A DNA stretch of 64,000 nucleotides from Opitutales bacterium (GTDB lineage Bacteria; Verrucomicrobiota; Verrucomicrobiia; Opitutales; UBA953). The notes under the pieces are model-generated. The model did not search any database and was not told the origin of the DNA. It was given only the letters and a program-made list of their open reading frames with translations. The stretch lies in contig JAFXKI010000007.1 of the NCBI GenBank assembly GCA_017531845.1, positions 1 through 64,000 of the forward strand, written 5' to 3'. The position numbers and the translations under genes are program-made. The first letter of the stretch is position 1. Each line of letters begins with the position of its first letter. Shown here piece by piece: positions 1-9,290 of the stretch.

Positions 1-1590
1 AGGCAAGCAGGAACCGCCGTTCACGCGCGCCATGTGGTCGGCTTCAACCGCATTGAGCAAATCTTTCATCTTGCGCTTCGTGCCTTTCGCTTCAAGAAGC
101 GTGTCCGTCGATTTCTTTTCCAAAAGACGAATCGCGAGATCTGCAAGGCTCGTCAAAAGCGTGTGTAAATCGTCAAATTCCTTTTCCGCTTTTTCGCTGA
201 ATTTGTACTTGTTCGCGTGAACGCGGTTCATGATGTCGCGAATGTCGGACGCCAAATCGCCAAGGCGTTCCGCGTCGTTCGTGCAGTGCAAAAGCAACGG
301 AATTTGTTCGGCTTCCTGCGTCGTGAGCTGGACCTGCATAAGCTTCGCCAAATATTCCGTAATGTCTTTTTGGCGTTCGTCAACGTCCGCTTCGCGCTTT
401 TCGAGTTGCTTGAGAACTGCCTGATTTTTCTCGTCGTTTTTATTATAAAGACAAAGCGCGCAATCGACGATTTTCCAAGATTTTTTCAGCATTTTGCGAA
501 GCGCTCCCGCCGTTTGCGCCAGCGCGATGGACGGCGTGTAAAGCAAGTGCGGTTCGAGGCGTTGGAACTTTGTTTTTTCCTTTTCGAGCGGAATCACTTT
601 TTCGCAGATTTTTGCCAAAAGCGGGATGAATCCGACCAAAATAACCGTTGCCGTTACATTGAAAATCGTATGTGCATTCGCAATTTCGCGAGCAAGCGAG
701 CCCTGAGCTTCTTCCGGGGAAAGACCGGACGTTCCCGAGAAGAATTGAACCGCTTTAAAGAAAATCGGCACGCCGTCAATCGTGAACCAGAACGTTCCCG
801 CGATAATGATCACGCCGAGCACATTGAAAAGCGTGTGTGCGAGAGCCGCCTGCTTTGCCACGCGGTTTGCCGTAAGCGACGCAAGTTGCGCCGTAACCGT
901 CGTCCCGATGTTCGAACCGAGAATCAACGCCACCGCCGTGTAAAGGTCGACGAGTCCGCCGACGCCGAGCGCGATAACGATCCCGGAAACCGCCGAACTG
1001 CTTTGCACGATAAACGTCGCGACCAAGCCGACGCCGATTGCGCCGAGGAGCGCGAGCGGCGGAATCACGCCGTCGACGGGAGCGCATTTAAAGGTTTGAA
1101 AAAGCTGCATGAACGCGGGATCTTTCGCAAGTTCCTTGAGCTCGTCGCTCATCAGCGTCATGCCGAGGAAGATGAAGCCGAGCCCGATGACCGTCTCGCT
1201 CCAATTGCGAATCGAGCGCGCGGGAACGAAGCTCAACAGCAAGCCGAGAATGATCGACGGCATGATAATCCACTCGATGTCGAAGGCGACAATTTGCGCG
1301 GTAATCGTCGTCCCGATATTTGCGCCGAAAATAATCGCAATCGCTTGCACAAGCGTCAGAAGCCCCGCGTTGACGAAGCCGATAACCATGACGGTGCTCG
1401 CGCTTGAGGACTGAATAACCGCCGTGACGGTTGCGCCGGAAAGGATTCCGACAAAGCGGTTTGCGGAGAAGAGGCGCAAGACCGTTCGCATTTTGTCTCC
1501 GGCAACGTTATGGAGGCCGTCGCCCATCAATTTCATCCCGAAGATGAAAATCGCCAAGCCACCGAAGACCTGAAGAAGTAGCATTGTCAT
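1..1590 (-). CDS. Na/phosphate cotransporter family protein with C-terminal PhoU-like region (3' end cut off by window)
   Basis: This inner-membrane protein probably couples sodium to phosphate import. The minus frame opens at ATG 1588-1590 and runs off the window start, giving 530 codons without a stop. It begins MTMLLLQVFGGLAIFIFGMK. It carries two copies of the family's QSSS signature, VIQSSSAS near residue 58 and IVQSSSAV in the second half, as expected of the inverted-repeat Na_Pi_cotrans fold. A charged helical stretch follows (DERQKDITEYLAK, LHCTNDAERLGDLA), typical of PhoU-like tails. The upstream AACTAAAGTAACACT holds no Shine-Dalgarno. Long plus-strand frames over the same DNA are arginine-rich shadows. 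The substrate is inferred from the family. Confidence 0.85.
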   Translation of the reverse strand, partial: MTMLLLQVFGGLAIFIFGMKLMGDGLHNVAGDKMRTVLRLFSANRFVGILSGATVTAVIQSSSASTVMVIGFVNAGLLTLVQAIAIIFGANIGTTITAQIVAFDIEWIIMPSIILGLLLSFVPARSIRNWSETVIGLGFIFLGMTLMSDELKELAKDPAFMQLFQTFKCAPVDGVIPPLALLGAIGVGLVATFIVQSSSAVSGIVIALGVGGLVDLYTAVALILGSNIGTTVTAQLASLTANRVAKQAALAHTLFNVLGVIIIAGTFWFTIDGVPIFFKAVQFFSGTSGLSPEEAQGSLAREIANAHTIFNVTATVILVGFIPLLAKICEKVIPLEKEKTKFQRLEPHLLYTPSIALAQTAGALRKMLKKSWKIVDCALCLYNKNDEKNQAVLKQLEKREADVDERQKDITEYLAKLMQVQLTTQEAEQIPLLLHCTNDAERLGDLASDIRDIMNRVHANKYKFSEKAEKEFDDLHTLLTSLADLAIRLLEKKSTDTLLEAKGTKRKMKDLLNAVEADHMARVNGGSCLP

Positions 1591-1929
1591 AGTGTTACTT
1601 TAGTTGGGTTAAATTTTTGAAAATATTCAAACAATTCGGAAACAATCCCCAATTTCAAACGGAATGTCAACCGCCCGAAAGTTAGGATTTTGTTAGGTTT
1701 TCGTTAGGGAATACATACGGATTGAATAATTTCGCATCAGCTGCGGGAACGCACGAGGTAGTAAATTTGCGGCTTGATAAATTCCTACGAAAGCGGATGA
1801 TTGTGCTTTGTCTTTCCTTCAGGGAAATCTTGCATCGCGCACGGAAAACCGAAGATTTGTCGGTTTTGAAACCCGACGGTCGGGAACGGGTGTTCGCAAG
1901 AAAGAAGACAACAAATAGAAATTAGTTAA
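1591..1929. other. Intergenic region between divergent genes, probable long leader of the RRM gene
   Basis: These 339 bases separate the minus-strand transporter from the plus-strand RNA-binding protein, so both promoters should lie here. GTTAGG occurs three times between 1680 and 1710. Two short hairpins precede the RRM start: ACCGA/TCGGT near 1848-1865 and CCCGA-CGG-TCGGG near 1871-1885. CGGGAACG copies lie at 1742 and about 1881. A 67-codon frame at 1722-1925 has no recognisable content and I do not call it. I saw no tRNA or known riboswitch. Confidence 0.5.
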
Positions 1930-2349
1930 ATGGATAATAAGTTATTCGTAGGAAATCTTGCCTGGGCAACCACGGAAGATGACCTCCAAGCCTACTTCGG
2001 GCAATTCGGCACGGTAGAATCCGTGGAAGTGCTTCGTGATAAATTCACCGGTCGTGCGCGCGGGTTTGCGTTTGTCATTATGGCAACTCCTGCCGAAGCG
2101 CAAAACGCGATTGAAAACACCGAAGGTCGAGAATTTCAGGGTCGCCCCCTCAAAGTCAATATCGCACGTCCGCGCGAAGAGCAACCGCCGCGCCGCGGGA
2201 ACGGCGGATTCCGTCCGCGCTTCGGCGGGAACGCGCCCCGCAACGGCTTTGGCGGTAATCGCGGAGGCTTCAACAAAGGTCCGCGCCGCAACTTCGGCGG
2301 ACCGCGCCGAGGCGGCATGCGCTCGTTTGAAGGCGGAGAAGAACGCTAA
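1930..2349 (+). CDS. RRM-domain RNA-binding protein with Arg/Gly-rich tail
   Basis: This 139-residue protein is a single RNA recognition motif plus a disordered tail. RNP2 (KLFVGNLAW, residues 4-12) and RNP1 (RARGFAFVIM, about 43-52) are both intact with their RNA-stacking aromatics. From about residue 90 the chain is RG/FGG-rich (RRGNGGFRPRFGG), as in the cold-inducible Rbp proteins of cyanobacteria and other bacteria. Such proteins act as RNA chaperones or post-transcriptional regulators; the specific role here is unknown. The gene stands alone behind a structured leader and is followed by a strong hairpin terminator. There is no Shine-Dalgarno before the ATG (TAGAAATTAGTTAA). Confidence 0.85.
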   Translation: MDNKLFVGNLAWATTEDDLQAYFGQFGTVESVEVLRDKFTGRARGFAFVIMATPAEAQNAIENTEGREFQGRPLKVNIARPREEQPPRRGNGGFRPRFGGNAPRNGFGGNRGGFNKGPRRNFGGPRRGGMRSFEGGEER

Positions 2350-2363
2350 TTTTTCAAAAAAGT

Positions 2364-2405
2364 AAAAAACGTTCCCGAAAAAAATGTTCGGGAACGTTTT
2401 TTTTG
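2364..2405. terminator. Bidirectional terminator built from an inverted CGGGAACG pair
   Basis: The stem ACGTTCCCGAA / TTCGGGAACGT is flanked by A- and T-runs on both sides. It lies between convergent genes (RRM plus, methyltransferase minus) and so can stop both. Each arm is one copy of the dispersed octamer. Confidence 0.9.
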
Positions 2406-2436
2406 TTTTAGCTAGAAAGCGCGCAACAAAAAGTTT

Positions 2437-3270
2437 TCATAAATTTCTCTGTCTTACCGCTTCAAAAAGGCAAATCGTCGCCGCCATAGAAACATTGAGA
2501 GAATCCGCCAAGCCCGCCTGCGGAATAGAAACGGGAACGATGGAGACATCTGCGCGTTTTCCTATCCAAAAATCCGTCAACCCGGTCGCTTCCGTGCCCA
2601 TTAGAATCGCGGCGGGAACGCGGAGGTCGCAATCCCAGTAGATTTTTTTTGCAGCAGGCGAAGTGGCAAAAACCGTTACGCCCTGCGCTTTCAGCCACGC
2701 AAAAACAACCTCGTTCGGAGCGACTGCCAGCGGCACGGAAAACAGCGTTCCCTGCGAAGCGCGAATTGTATTCGGATTGTAAATATCCGTTCCAGCATCA
2801 CCGCAACAGATGAGTGCCGTACACCCAGCGGAATCCGCAGTACGTAGTAGCGCGCCGAGATTTCCGGGTTTTTCAATGGATTCGGCAATAAGGAACAACG
2901 GCGGCGTCCCCGCAGGAACGTGGAGATTTTCGAGCCGGTGCGCTCGCATTTTTGCCACGGCGAGCACGCCTTCCGGTTTTTCCCGATAGGAAACCTTTTC
3001 AAATGCCGGACGCGAAAGCTCCACAATCGCCGCTGCCGGGAGCCTTTTTTTCGCAAGCGCAAAAACCTTTTCCGCAAGCGGATTGCGAATCAGTTCCGGA
3101 CAAAAGTAGAACTCAAGAATTTCCACGCCGCTCAAAGCGGCTCGCTCCAATTCTCTCAAGCCTTCCAGCAAAAAAACACCTTCAGCGACACGCGCAGCAC
3201 GCTCCCGTAATTTTACGAGCCGCAACACACGCGGGTTTTGCCGCGAAGCTATTTTCTCGAAACCGGACAC
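2437..3270 (-). CDS. TrmH/SpoU-family RNA 2'-O-methyltransferase
   Basis: This 277-residue protein has all three SPOUT motifs of the TrmH family: ESIEKPGNLGALLRTAD near residue 129 (with the N-x-G-x-x-x-R core), LMGTEATGL near 222, and ADSLNVSMAATI near 254. The N-terminal 100 residues (SRQNPRVLRLVKLRER...EGVFLLEGLRELERA) match the substrate-binding domain of RlmB/TsnR-like enzymes. It should use S-adenosylmethionine to methylate a ribose 2'-OH in tRNA or rRNA; the target base cannot be read from sequence. The gene lies 17 bases downstream of a lipoprotein gene on the same strand and may be the last gene of that run. Confidence 0.88.
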   Translation of the reverse strand: MSGFEKIASRQNPRVLRLVKLRERAARVAEGVFLLEGLRELERAALSGVEILEFYFCPELIRNPLAEKVFALAKKRLPAAAIVELSRPAFEKVSYREKPEGVLAVAKMRAHRLENLHVPAGTPPLFLIAESIEKPGNLGALLRTADSAGCTALICCGDAGTDIYNPNTIRASQGTLFSVPLAVAPNEVVFAWLKAQGVTVFATSPAAKKIYWDCDLRVPAAILMGTEATGLTDFWIGKRADVSIVPVSIPQAGLADSLNVSMAATICLFEAVRQRNL

Positions 3271-3287
3271 ACAAAGCAGATTTGCGA

Positions 3288-4244
3288 TTAACGGATTTTG
3301 CTCATTTTGAACTCAAATTCCCCGGTTTCCCTGTTTTTTAGAACAAAAAGTATGGTTTGGTTTTCTTTAAACAGACTGAAGGCAGATTCGTAAACAGGGC
3401 GATTCTGATCTTGCGGATCAACAAAGCTGATATTACAGATATCCCGATTTTTCGTAAGCGAGTCGGAAATGAAAAACTCTCCGCATCGCAGGAGGAAACG
3501 GCGGTTGATATCCGAGGCTCTGAACACAATATCTCCGACAACGTCTTCCTTACTCCAATTTATAACCTTGAGAGCGCCTTTCGGAAATTTTTTCTCTTCA
3601 AGATCAAGAAGTTGAACATACGCTCCATCGGGCTCGTTCGGATTGAATTTCGGCAAGATAACAACTGCAAGATTATCCATTCCGCAAGGATCGATTGAGA
3701 AAATCGGCAAAAAATCACCGTCGATTTTCCGATAAACCGTTACTTTCCCGTCTTTTTCAACTTCGGGTGTCAATTTTTGGGAAAAAACAAGTTCAAAGAG
3801 CTGGCAACGCTGAAATTTTCCGTTTTGACGAACATAAATATCAAAAATATTTTGCGACGGCTTATCCCAGTAAGCGCAACGGAGCGTAATCGTTTTTGCC
3901 GGCGGCGGAAGCGGCTCTTTTACGACAACGGGTTCAGGAGAAGGCTTGGGCGCTTCGGTTTTTTTCGGCTCCGGGTTCGGTTTTAGCTGCTGCGTTCCCG
4001 TCGGTTCTTTTTTTTCAGACTTTTCTACGGGCATATTTGTCTGCGGAGTTTTTTTAGGAGCGTCCGATTTTTGAAGTTCCGCTTTGGAAATTTCCGGTTT
4101 AGGGAGGGAAAGCGGCTCTGCCTGAACCGTCGTTATCTGGACAACGGGAACGGGTTTTTCGGGTTGCGAAGGCTTGGTTGAACAAGCAACGGACAAAATT
4201 ACGGAAGCGCAAAGCGCAAAAGCAAGGCGAAGACGGCGGTTCAT
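3288..4244 (-). CDS. Proline/lysine-rich lipoprotein, paralogue of the neighbouring gene
   Basis: This 318-residue protein has a type II signal peptide with lipobox LSVAC (lipidated Cys21), so it should be an anchored lipoprotein. Residues 22-115 are a Pro/Lys/Glu-rich linker of the kind used to span periplasm or peptidoglycan. The C-terminal part (from TLRCAYWDKPSQ) aligns with the protein at 4291-5127, which has TFRCAFWEKPAS and the same following pattern (FSIDPCGMDNLAVVILPK against FSVNPRGLKDIGVIFLPG). The two are therefore tandem paralogues. I do not recognise a named family. The gap to the upstream paralogue is 46 bases, suggesting co-transcription behind the Verru_Chthon A gene. Confidence 0.75.
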   Translation of the reverse strand: MNRRLRLAFALCASVILSVACSTKPSQPEKPVPVVQITTVQAEPLSLPKPEISKAELQKSDAPKKTPQTNMPVEKSEKKEPTGTQQLKPNPEPKKTEAPKPSPEPVVVKEPLPPPAKTITLRCAYWDKPSQNIFDIYVRQNGKFQRCQLFELVFSQKLTPEVEKDGKVTVYRKIDGDFLPIFSIDPCGMDNLAVVILPKFNPNEPDGAYVQLLDLEEKKFPKGALKVINWSKEDVVGDIVFRASDINRRFLLRCGEFFISDSLTKNRDICNISFVDPQDQNRPVYESAFSLFKENQTILFVLKNRETGEFEFKMSKIR

Positions 4245-4290
4245 AAATATTTGAAGAGCTAATAGAAGTTTTTTGAGGAAAATTTACAAA

Positions 4291-5127
4291 TTATCGGGTC
4301 GCGTTTTTCTGAGTCGCCGTCTCCGCGGAAACCGGAGCAAGCGGACGCTGATCTTTGAGCATGCGGAAATCCAGCTTTGGAATCGCGTTCACGTCCTTTG
4401 CCGATTGGGTGTCTTTGGGGACGATGAAAAGCAAAACGCGGTTCGTTTTGTAAAATGCGGCGGCAGAGGAATAAATTTTTACCGGTTTTTTATTTACGAT
4501 GGCGGCAAGTTGAATTTCGTAAATACGGCGTTCTCCCTCAAACGGCTTCGAGAGGAAACCATCCCTATTTTTCAAACGAAAATTTTCACTCTTTTCTTCT
4601 TCGGTTTGAGGAATCAAACGTCCGAGCAGAGGACGACCGGAAAAATTAAGCACGCGCACGGTTCCGTAGGGGAAAGCTTTTTCGCTGTAATCAAACACTA
4701 ATTGCGCATCATCCGTCTTTTTTTCCAAAGCTCCGGGCAAGAAAATAACGCCGATATCTTTCAAGCCGCGCGGGTTAACGGAGAAGAGCGGGATGTATTC
4801 CAAATCCGCCGCCTTCACGCCTTCCGCTTTGCGCTGTGCGATTTCTTCCTGAGTCGCTTTGCGGAAAATCGGGATCGGCAACGCTCCGCGGTATTTGTAG
4901 GGTCTGGCAAAAGCCATTTTTAAAACATTCAGATAAACGTAATTCCGCCCTTCCTTGACAAAAAGTTGCGGGGCACTTGCCGGTTTTTCCCAAAAGGCGC
5001 AGCGAAACGTTACCGTCTCCGTTTCCGACGCAGGAACGGTCTCAACCCCACGTCTCGATTGTGCCCCGGCAGTGATCGCCGAAAGCAAGCCGATTAATCC
5101 GATAAGTAAATATTTGAAGTATTTCAT
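4291..5127 (-). CDS. Secreted protein of unknown function, paralogue of 3288-4244
   Basis: This 278-residue protein starts with a classical signal peptide (MKYFKYLLIGLIGLLSAITAGAQ, cleavage probably after GAQ). Its mature part shares the (T)xRCA(F/Y)W(E/D)KP block and the later FSVNPRGLKDIGVIFLPG block with the downstream lipoprotein but lacks the proline-rich linker and the lipobox. A second conserved stretch is RVLNFSGRPLLGRLIP. It lies 77 bases downstream of the Verru_Chthon A gene. By position it may be a partner of that pilin-like protein, but this is inference and no domain name is assigned. Confidence 0.72.
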   Translation of the reverse strand: MKYFKYLLIGLIGLLSAITAGAQSRRGVETVPASETETVTFRCAFWEKPASAPQLFVKEGRNYVYLNVLKMAFARPYKYRGALPIPIFRKATQEEIAQRKAEGVKAADLEYIPLFSVNPRGLKDIGVIFLPGALEKKTDDAQLVFDYSEKAFPYGTVRVLNFSGRPLLGRLIPQTEEEKSENFRLKNRDGFLSKPFEGERRIYEIQLAAIVNKKPVKIYSSAAAFYKTNRVLLFIVPKDTQSAKDVNAIPKLDFRMLKDQRPLAPVSAETATQKNATR

Positions 5128-5204
5128 AAGTTTGAGAAATGCTAATTATTGTTGCGTTCGCAGATAAAAAAGAAAAAAACTTCGTTATCCGCGAACGGAA
5201 TCGA

Positions 5205-8200
5205 TTAAATTTCGTCCTGGGAGAGCCAACGGAAAGAAATAATTTTGTACCGGCGACCGAAAAGTGCGTTTACCGCCGAGAGTTTCGAGTTGCGGGTCCA
5301 TTTTTCTAAAACGTGATTTTTCGGCAAATCGTCGGACTGGTGTTCCCGATAGTTTTCCAGGAAGCTTATGCCATCTATCATCTCATCATCCGTATCTTCC
5401 TGTGGATTGAAAAATTCGGGAACGCGCTGGACAACGGCTTCACACCATGCACGGGCTTCCGGCGTTCCCGTAATTCCTGATATATCTCCGTAGGCACGGA
5501 TGGTGAACGTATCCGAGCGCGCCGAGAAAGCCGATCCGACATTGGCGAGAATATCCCCCTGCGTAACGTAACCGGGAACACCTTTTTTATCCGTTTTTTC
5601 TCCCGTGGAGAAAAGGTTCGGATAACGCGTCTGATCCGGATTCACGGCACCGGAATCTCCGAATGAACTAGCGCGACTTTTGTTTATCTTGGAGTCGTCA
5701 ATCGCTGCCTGAAGCGCGCCTGCCTGTCCGGAAGTTCCGCTGTCAAGCCGGCGGTTGACAAAATCACCCATCGACATAAACGGTCCGCGTTTTTTAACTT
5801 GTTCCACCATGGATTCCGCAAGTTTACGAATGTCCGATTCGCTCGCATCAACATACCAGCGCCAACCGTTCCCGTCGTCTCCGGAATTGTCGGCAACGGT
5901 TCCGAAGCCGCCGACGGAGCGACCGATAAGAGAGATGAATCGTGCGAACGGCGTATCTGCAATTTTTTTAAATTTGCCGTCGAGCAAAATCATTTTTCCC
6001 TGAAGCCCGGAAAGCACGGCGGACCACGCTTCCACGCTTGTCGAGTTGATGTTAAACGAACCGTTAAAAGTCAGATTACGAGCCACTTTTTCCGGATCGT
6101 AAAAATCTTTTTTCACGTCTGCTTCCTTGCGGGCTCCAAAGTCACGAATCAAGGAAATTCGCTTATTCGGGAACGGAGACGTTTTCTCGTTCGGAGAAAA
6201 AACTTTCTCAACAAAAGAATCAATGTCTTGGGCCTGCGAAGAATCCGCGTTCCCGAAATTGATTCCGGAGAAAAAGTAACGGTCAAACAAGTTCAAATTC
6301 GCCGCGAACGGCGTATCTGCACGAGGTTGCGGCGAGTGCAAATTGGAAACGCGCTCCGGCGCACCGTTCCGCATATAACCTTCTTCCGGCCAAAAGAATA
6401 TTTCCTTCAAATCCTTGATTCCGATGTTCGGATAAGAATTTCCGACGACATAGCCCGGTTCCGTATCAAGCACGGAGCATTCCACGTGCTGAAGCTGCCC
6501 GAGAGAAAGTAGAGGAGCTGTCGGTATTTCGAAAAGAACAATATTGGATTGCCCTTCGCCCTGCCCGAGCCCGTCGCCCCAAAAGCCTTTCCGGGAAGAA
6601 TACTGAACAGGACTGATGCCCTTATCCGGCTCGATTACCTTTTTCCAACCGAGCGCCACATTACGTTCTTTCATGTCAGCGTCCCACGCACGCGGGTCCA
6701 TCACCCATGCACGCGGATTCGTTACAAGAGGACCGACGAGCGGAGAATCTTTAGACGCCTGATTGTAAACGTCAATATAGGCAAAAAACGTTTTTTCGGA
6801 ATTGAGTACTCCGGTACCGCCGGTTTGCTGTCCGGTTGCGACACCATTGTGCCAACCGCCGTCCGGCGGCAAATAACGGCGAAAAGCAATTACTTGCGTA
6901 AGATTTTCGTCAGAAATATCAACCAAGTCCATTATGCGGCGCCAAATACGCTGAACGCCGTTCCGGGTCTCCAAATTTTCACCGGTGGAGGCTGTCGGAT
7001 AATAAAGATTGAATGCAACTTGGTCTAAGTCGTTATAGAGCGAGTTTCTGTTAGCAACGTTTTCAAACGGACCATAGTCGATTTCAAACGTCAGGGATTC
7101 GGATTGTCCGCTCTGTGAAAGCTGCCCCAAATTAATTCCCGGCAAACGGATTGCCGCCGCGCCCTTTTCTTCATAGTCAAAATCACCGATAGAAATGACC
7201 ATGTTACTGTTCGCGAGCCCGGAATTGGTGAGCGCAGACGAAGTCGGGAACACCACTTTAACTTCTCCCGGTTCCAAACGGATGCTCCCGCTTGAGGCTT
7301 TGTTGACATCGTCCGTTCCCGCGAAAACGCGAGCCGTACAAACAATATCTCCGGAATTCTGCCCCATAATGCTCAAGAAATTACAATCCAAAAGAGGACT
7401 GTTCGTTCCCGGCCAATTTTTGGTTTTGCCGCTTTCGTCCGTGTCCATTCGGCGCAGACGGAAATGGAACGGATAAAACTTTGTCCAATAGGCACCGAAT
7501 CCGTAAAATTCCATCGGGACGTTATACGGATTATGAATCGTAAATATCGGGTCGAAGCAAAGAGCCGCCGTGTCCTGATTCATAATAATCGAACAGCGGA
7601 TAACCATGCGGCGCACAATCGGAGCGATACGCATGGATTGCGGAATAATCAGGGGGAAATTATAACCGGAACCGTCGCTGGACAATTTGCGGTTTTTACC
7701 ATGAAATTCGGGCAAAAGCGCACCCCGGCTCGGCCAATATTTAAGTGTATGTCGGGCGGAAAGTAACGCGTAGTTTCCTTTCGGACCGAAGTAGCCGCCG
7801 AGATTAACGCCGTGTCCCTGATCGTTCGGAGCTCCCACGATATAGGAATATGGCTTACTACCGACAGCAATCCACGAATCCTTTTCCCGAGGTTTGAAGC
7901 CGCGAAATCCTTTTCGCTCATCTTCCCGCTTATAAAGTCGATAATAGTTGCGCACCAAGTCCCACGTCGGTCCGCGCAAATATTCCATATTGTTGTTTCC
8001 GCTACGGGTTGACTCCCCGGTAGTGATTTCGTAAAGGTAGCCCAGACCTTCATTCGGCTGGGTTGTCCACCACTTTTCGTCTGCGGGAACTTTAAATTTG
8101 CTGAGCAAATTCAAATCATTCTTTTCACCGCTCCCGTGAAATTGCCTGATATCGCGAAAACCTTTTCTCCACGAACCCTCGCTGAACCAAGGCATTTCAA

Positions 8201-9290
8201 ATGCCAAAGAAAGGTCGGTTTTCAAGCCGCCGTTGTAGGTGTCCGTAAAAATTCCCCGGGAAACAAACGAAACGTCGTGGAAGAGCCTGCGTGCACTTTC
8301 TTTCACTTCAGTTGCGTTCCCGGCACCGAGAGCTTCGACGTAAACCGGTAGCGTTCCCGCGTTGGGTACGTAGCCTAAGCGCGTCGCCGAAGCAGTGTTT
8401 GCCGCCTCGACATCTTTTTCCCACCAAGAATCAAAACGCTCCAAGCCTTCAACCAAGGAAACACCGTTGCGCTGAGCAACGATGTTAAAACGCTGATTCC
8501 AATCCGGATTTTTAACAAATTTTTCATCCGTGCCGTCCGGAATATTAATACGTGCTTTCACGCCTTCGTCCCCGACCCAGTAGGCGAACGATCCCGTAAT
8601 CGGGCGAATGGCTTCGTCCGAAGCCGCCGAATATTTCACCAGCGGCACACGGCGCACTTTCACTTCCCGCTCGCCGTAAGAGAGCTCATCTGAGGCGTCT
8701 TTTCCGGAACCCAACGTACCCTTCCCGACAAGCGTCACCAAGTCCAGTTTCTTATCATCGACGCGAAAATCCTCCTGCACGAGTTTCAGAAGCGTCGCGT
8801 TTGATTTTGACGCCGTATCTTTACTTATCGGATTTTCGTTAGGAGCATAAATTTCCTTGCCTTCGTCGTAGTCGGAAACAAGCCAGCCGAGGAACGGTTT
8901 TTTGTCCGGAGTGTAAATACTCCAGTCTCGGAGCTTTGTCTTGTCCAAACCGCCCGTTGCCCAAACACCGGTCCAGAACCGCTTTCCGTTAAAGGCTTCT
9001 CCGCCGGTCGGCAGAGAGTTGTTCTCGGCACCGCCGAAAATATCCGCCGTCGCCGTTACACGTTGGTCATCGCCCGTCAAAAGCTGGAGCTGCCCTAAGG
9101 CAACGCGCATTCCGCTGATAGCGTTAATCTGCGCCTGCGTTCGCTTGAGCTTGCTCTCCGTCAGCCGCGCTTGCACATAAACAAACGAGACCAGGGTAAT
9201 CGCAATCATCAGCATTAGTGCCATCATGACCAGCGAAACGACCAACGAGAACCCGCGGCGGGAACGTTTTTCAAAAAAATTAGGGCTCAT
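5205..9290 (-). CDS. Verru_Chthon cassette protein A-like giant pilin-like protein
   Basis: This 1361-residue protein begins with a prepilin-type N-terminus: a basic leader (KRSRRG), then FSLVVSLVMMALMLMIAITL as one hydrophobic helix, then a coiled, polar region. The Glu usual at position +5 of pilins is missing, as in GspK/PilX-like minor pilins. The size, the N-terminus and the long low-complexity mature region match my memory of Verru_Chthon cassette protein A, a family restricted to Verrucomicrobiota and relatives and usually accompanied by other pilin-like cassette members. I see no B, C or D members here. Two paralogous secreted proteins follow instead. The start ATG at 9288-9290 has no Shine-Dalgarno. 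The function of the family is unknown. Confidence 0.75.
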   Translation of the reverse strand: MSPNFFEKRSRRGFSLVVSLVMMALMLMIAITLVSFVYVQARLTESKLKRTQAQINAISGMRVALGQLQLLTGDDQRVTATADIFGGAENNSLPTGGEAFNGKRFWTGVWATGGLDKTKLRDWSIYTPDKKPFLGWLVSDYDEGKEIYAPNENPISKDTASKSNATLLKLVQEDFRVDDKKLDLVTLVGKGTLGSGKDASDELSYGEREVKVRRVPLVKYSAASDEAIRPITGSFAYWVGDEGVKARINIPDGTDEKFVKNPDWNQRFNIVAQRNGVSLVEGLERFDSWWEKDVEAANTASATRLGYVPNAGTLPVYVEALGAGNATEVKESARRLFHDVSFVSRGIFTDTYNGGLKTDLSLAFEMPWFSEGSWRKGFRDIRQFHGSGEKNDLNLLSKFKVPADEKWWTTQPNEGLGYLYEITTGESTRSGNNNMEYLRGPTWDLVRNYYRLYKREDERKGFRGFKPREKDSWIAVGSKPYSYIVGAPNDQGHGVNLGGYFGPKGNYALLSARHTLKYWPSRGALLPEFHGKNRKLSSDGSGYNFPLIIPQSMRIAPIVRRMVIRCSIIMNQDTAALCFDPIFTIHNPYNVPMEFYGFGAYWTKFYPFHFRLRRMDTDESGKTKNWPGTNSPLLDCNFLSIMGQNSGDIVCTARVFAGTDDVNKASSGSIRLEPGEVKVVFPTSSALTNSGLANSNMVISIGDFDYEEKGAAAIRLPGINLGQLSQSGQSESLTFEIDYGPFENVANRNSLYNDLDQVAFNLYYPTASTGENLETRNGVQRIWRRIMDLVDISDENLTQVIAFRRYLPPDGGWHNGVATGQQTGGTGVLNSEKTFFAYIDVYNQASKDSPLVGPLVTNPRAWVMDPRAWDADMKERNVALGWKKVIEPDKGISPVQYSSRKGFWGDGLGQGEGQSNIVLFEIPTAPLLSLGQLQHVECSVLDTEPGYVVGNSYPNIGIKDLKEIFFWPEEGYMRNGAPERVSNLHSPQPRADTPFAANLNLFDRYFFSGINFGNADSSQAQDIDSFVEKVFSPNEKTSPFPNKRISLIRDFGARKEADVKKDFYDPEKVARNLTFNGSFNINSTSVEAWSAVLSGLQGKMILLDGKFKKIADTPFARFISLIGRSVGGFGTVADNSGDDGNGWRWYVDASESDIRKLAESMVEQVKKRGPFMSMGDFVNRRLDSGTSGQAGALQAAIDDSKINKSRASSFGDSGAVNPDQTRYPNLFSTGEKTDKKGVPGYVTQGDILANVGSAFSARSDTFTIRAYGDISGITGTPEARAWCEAVVQRVPEFFNPQEDTDDEMIDGISFLENYREHQSDDLPKNHVLEKWTRNSKLSAVNALFGRRYKIISFRWLSQDEI

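Noticed and set aside
217-1407. A 396-codon plus-strand frame over the Na/phosphate cotransporter
   Set aside because: It is arginine- and aspartate-rich with no family features, while the opposite strand reads as a clear two-repeat transporter. It is a shadow of codon bias.
1722-1925. A short frame before the RRM gene
   Set aside because: There is no recognisable content and it overlaps leader hairpins; no support as a gene.
2612-3990. Octamer-poor stretches (also 9259-10549, 24553-25732, 27934-29117) as islands of foreign DNA
   Set aside because: With a mean spacing near 310 bases and about 200 sites, a largest gap of about 1.4-1.7 kb is expected by chance. The gaps seen do not exceed that, so they are not evidence of transfer by themselves.
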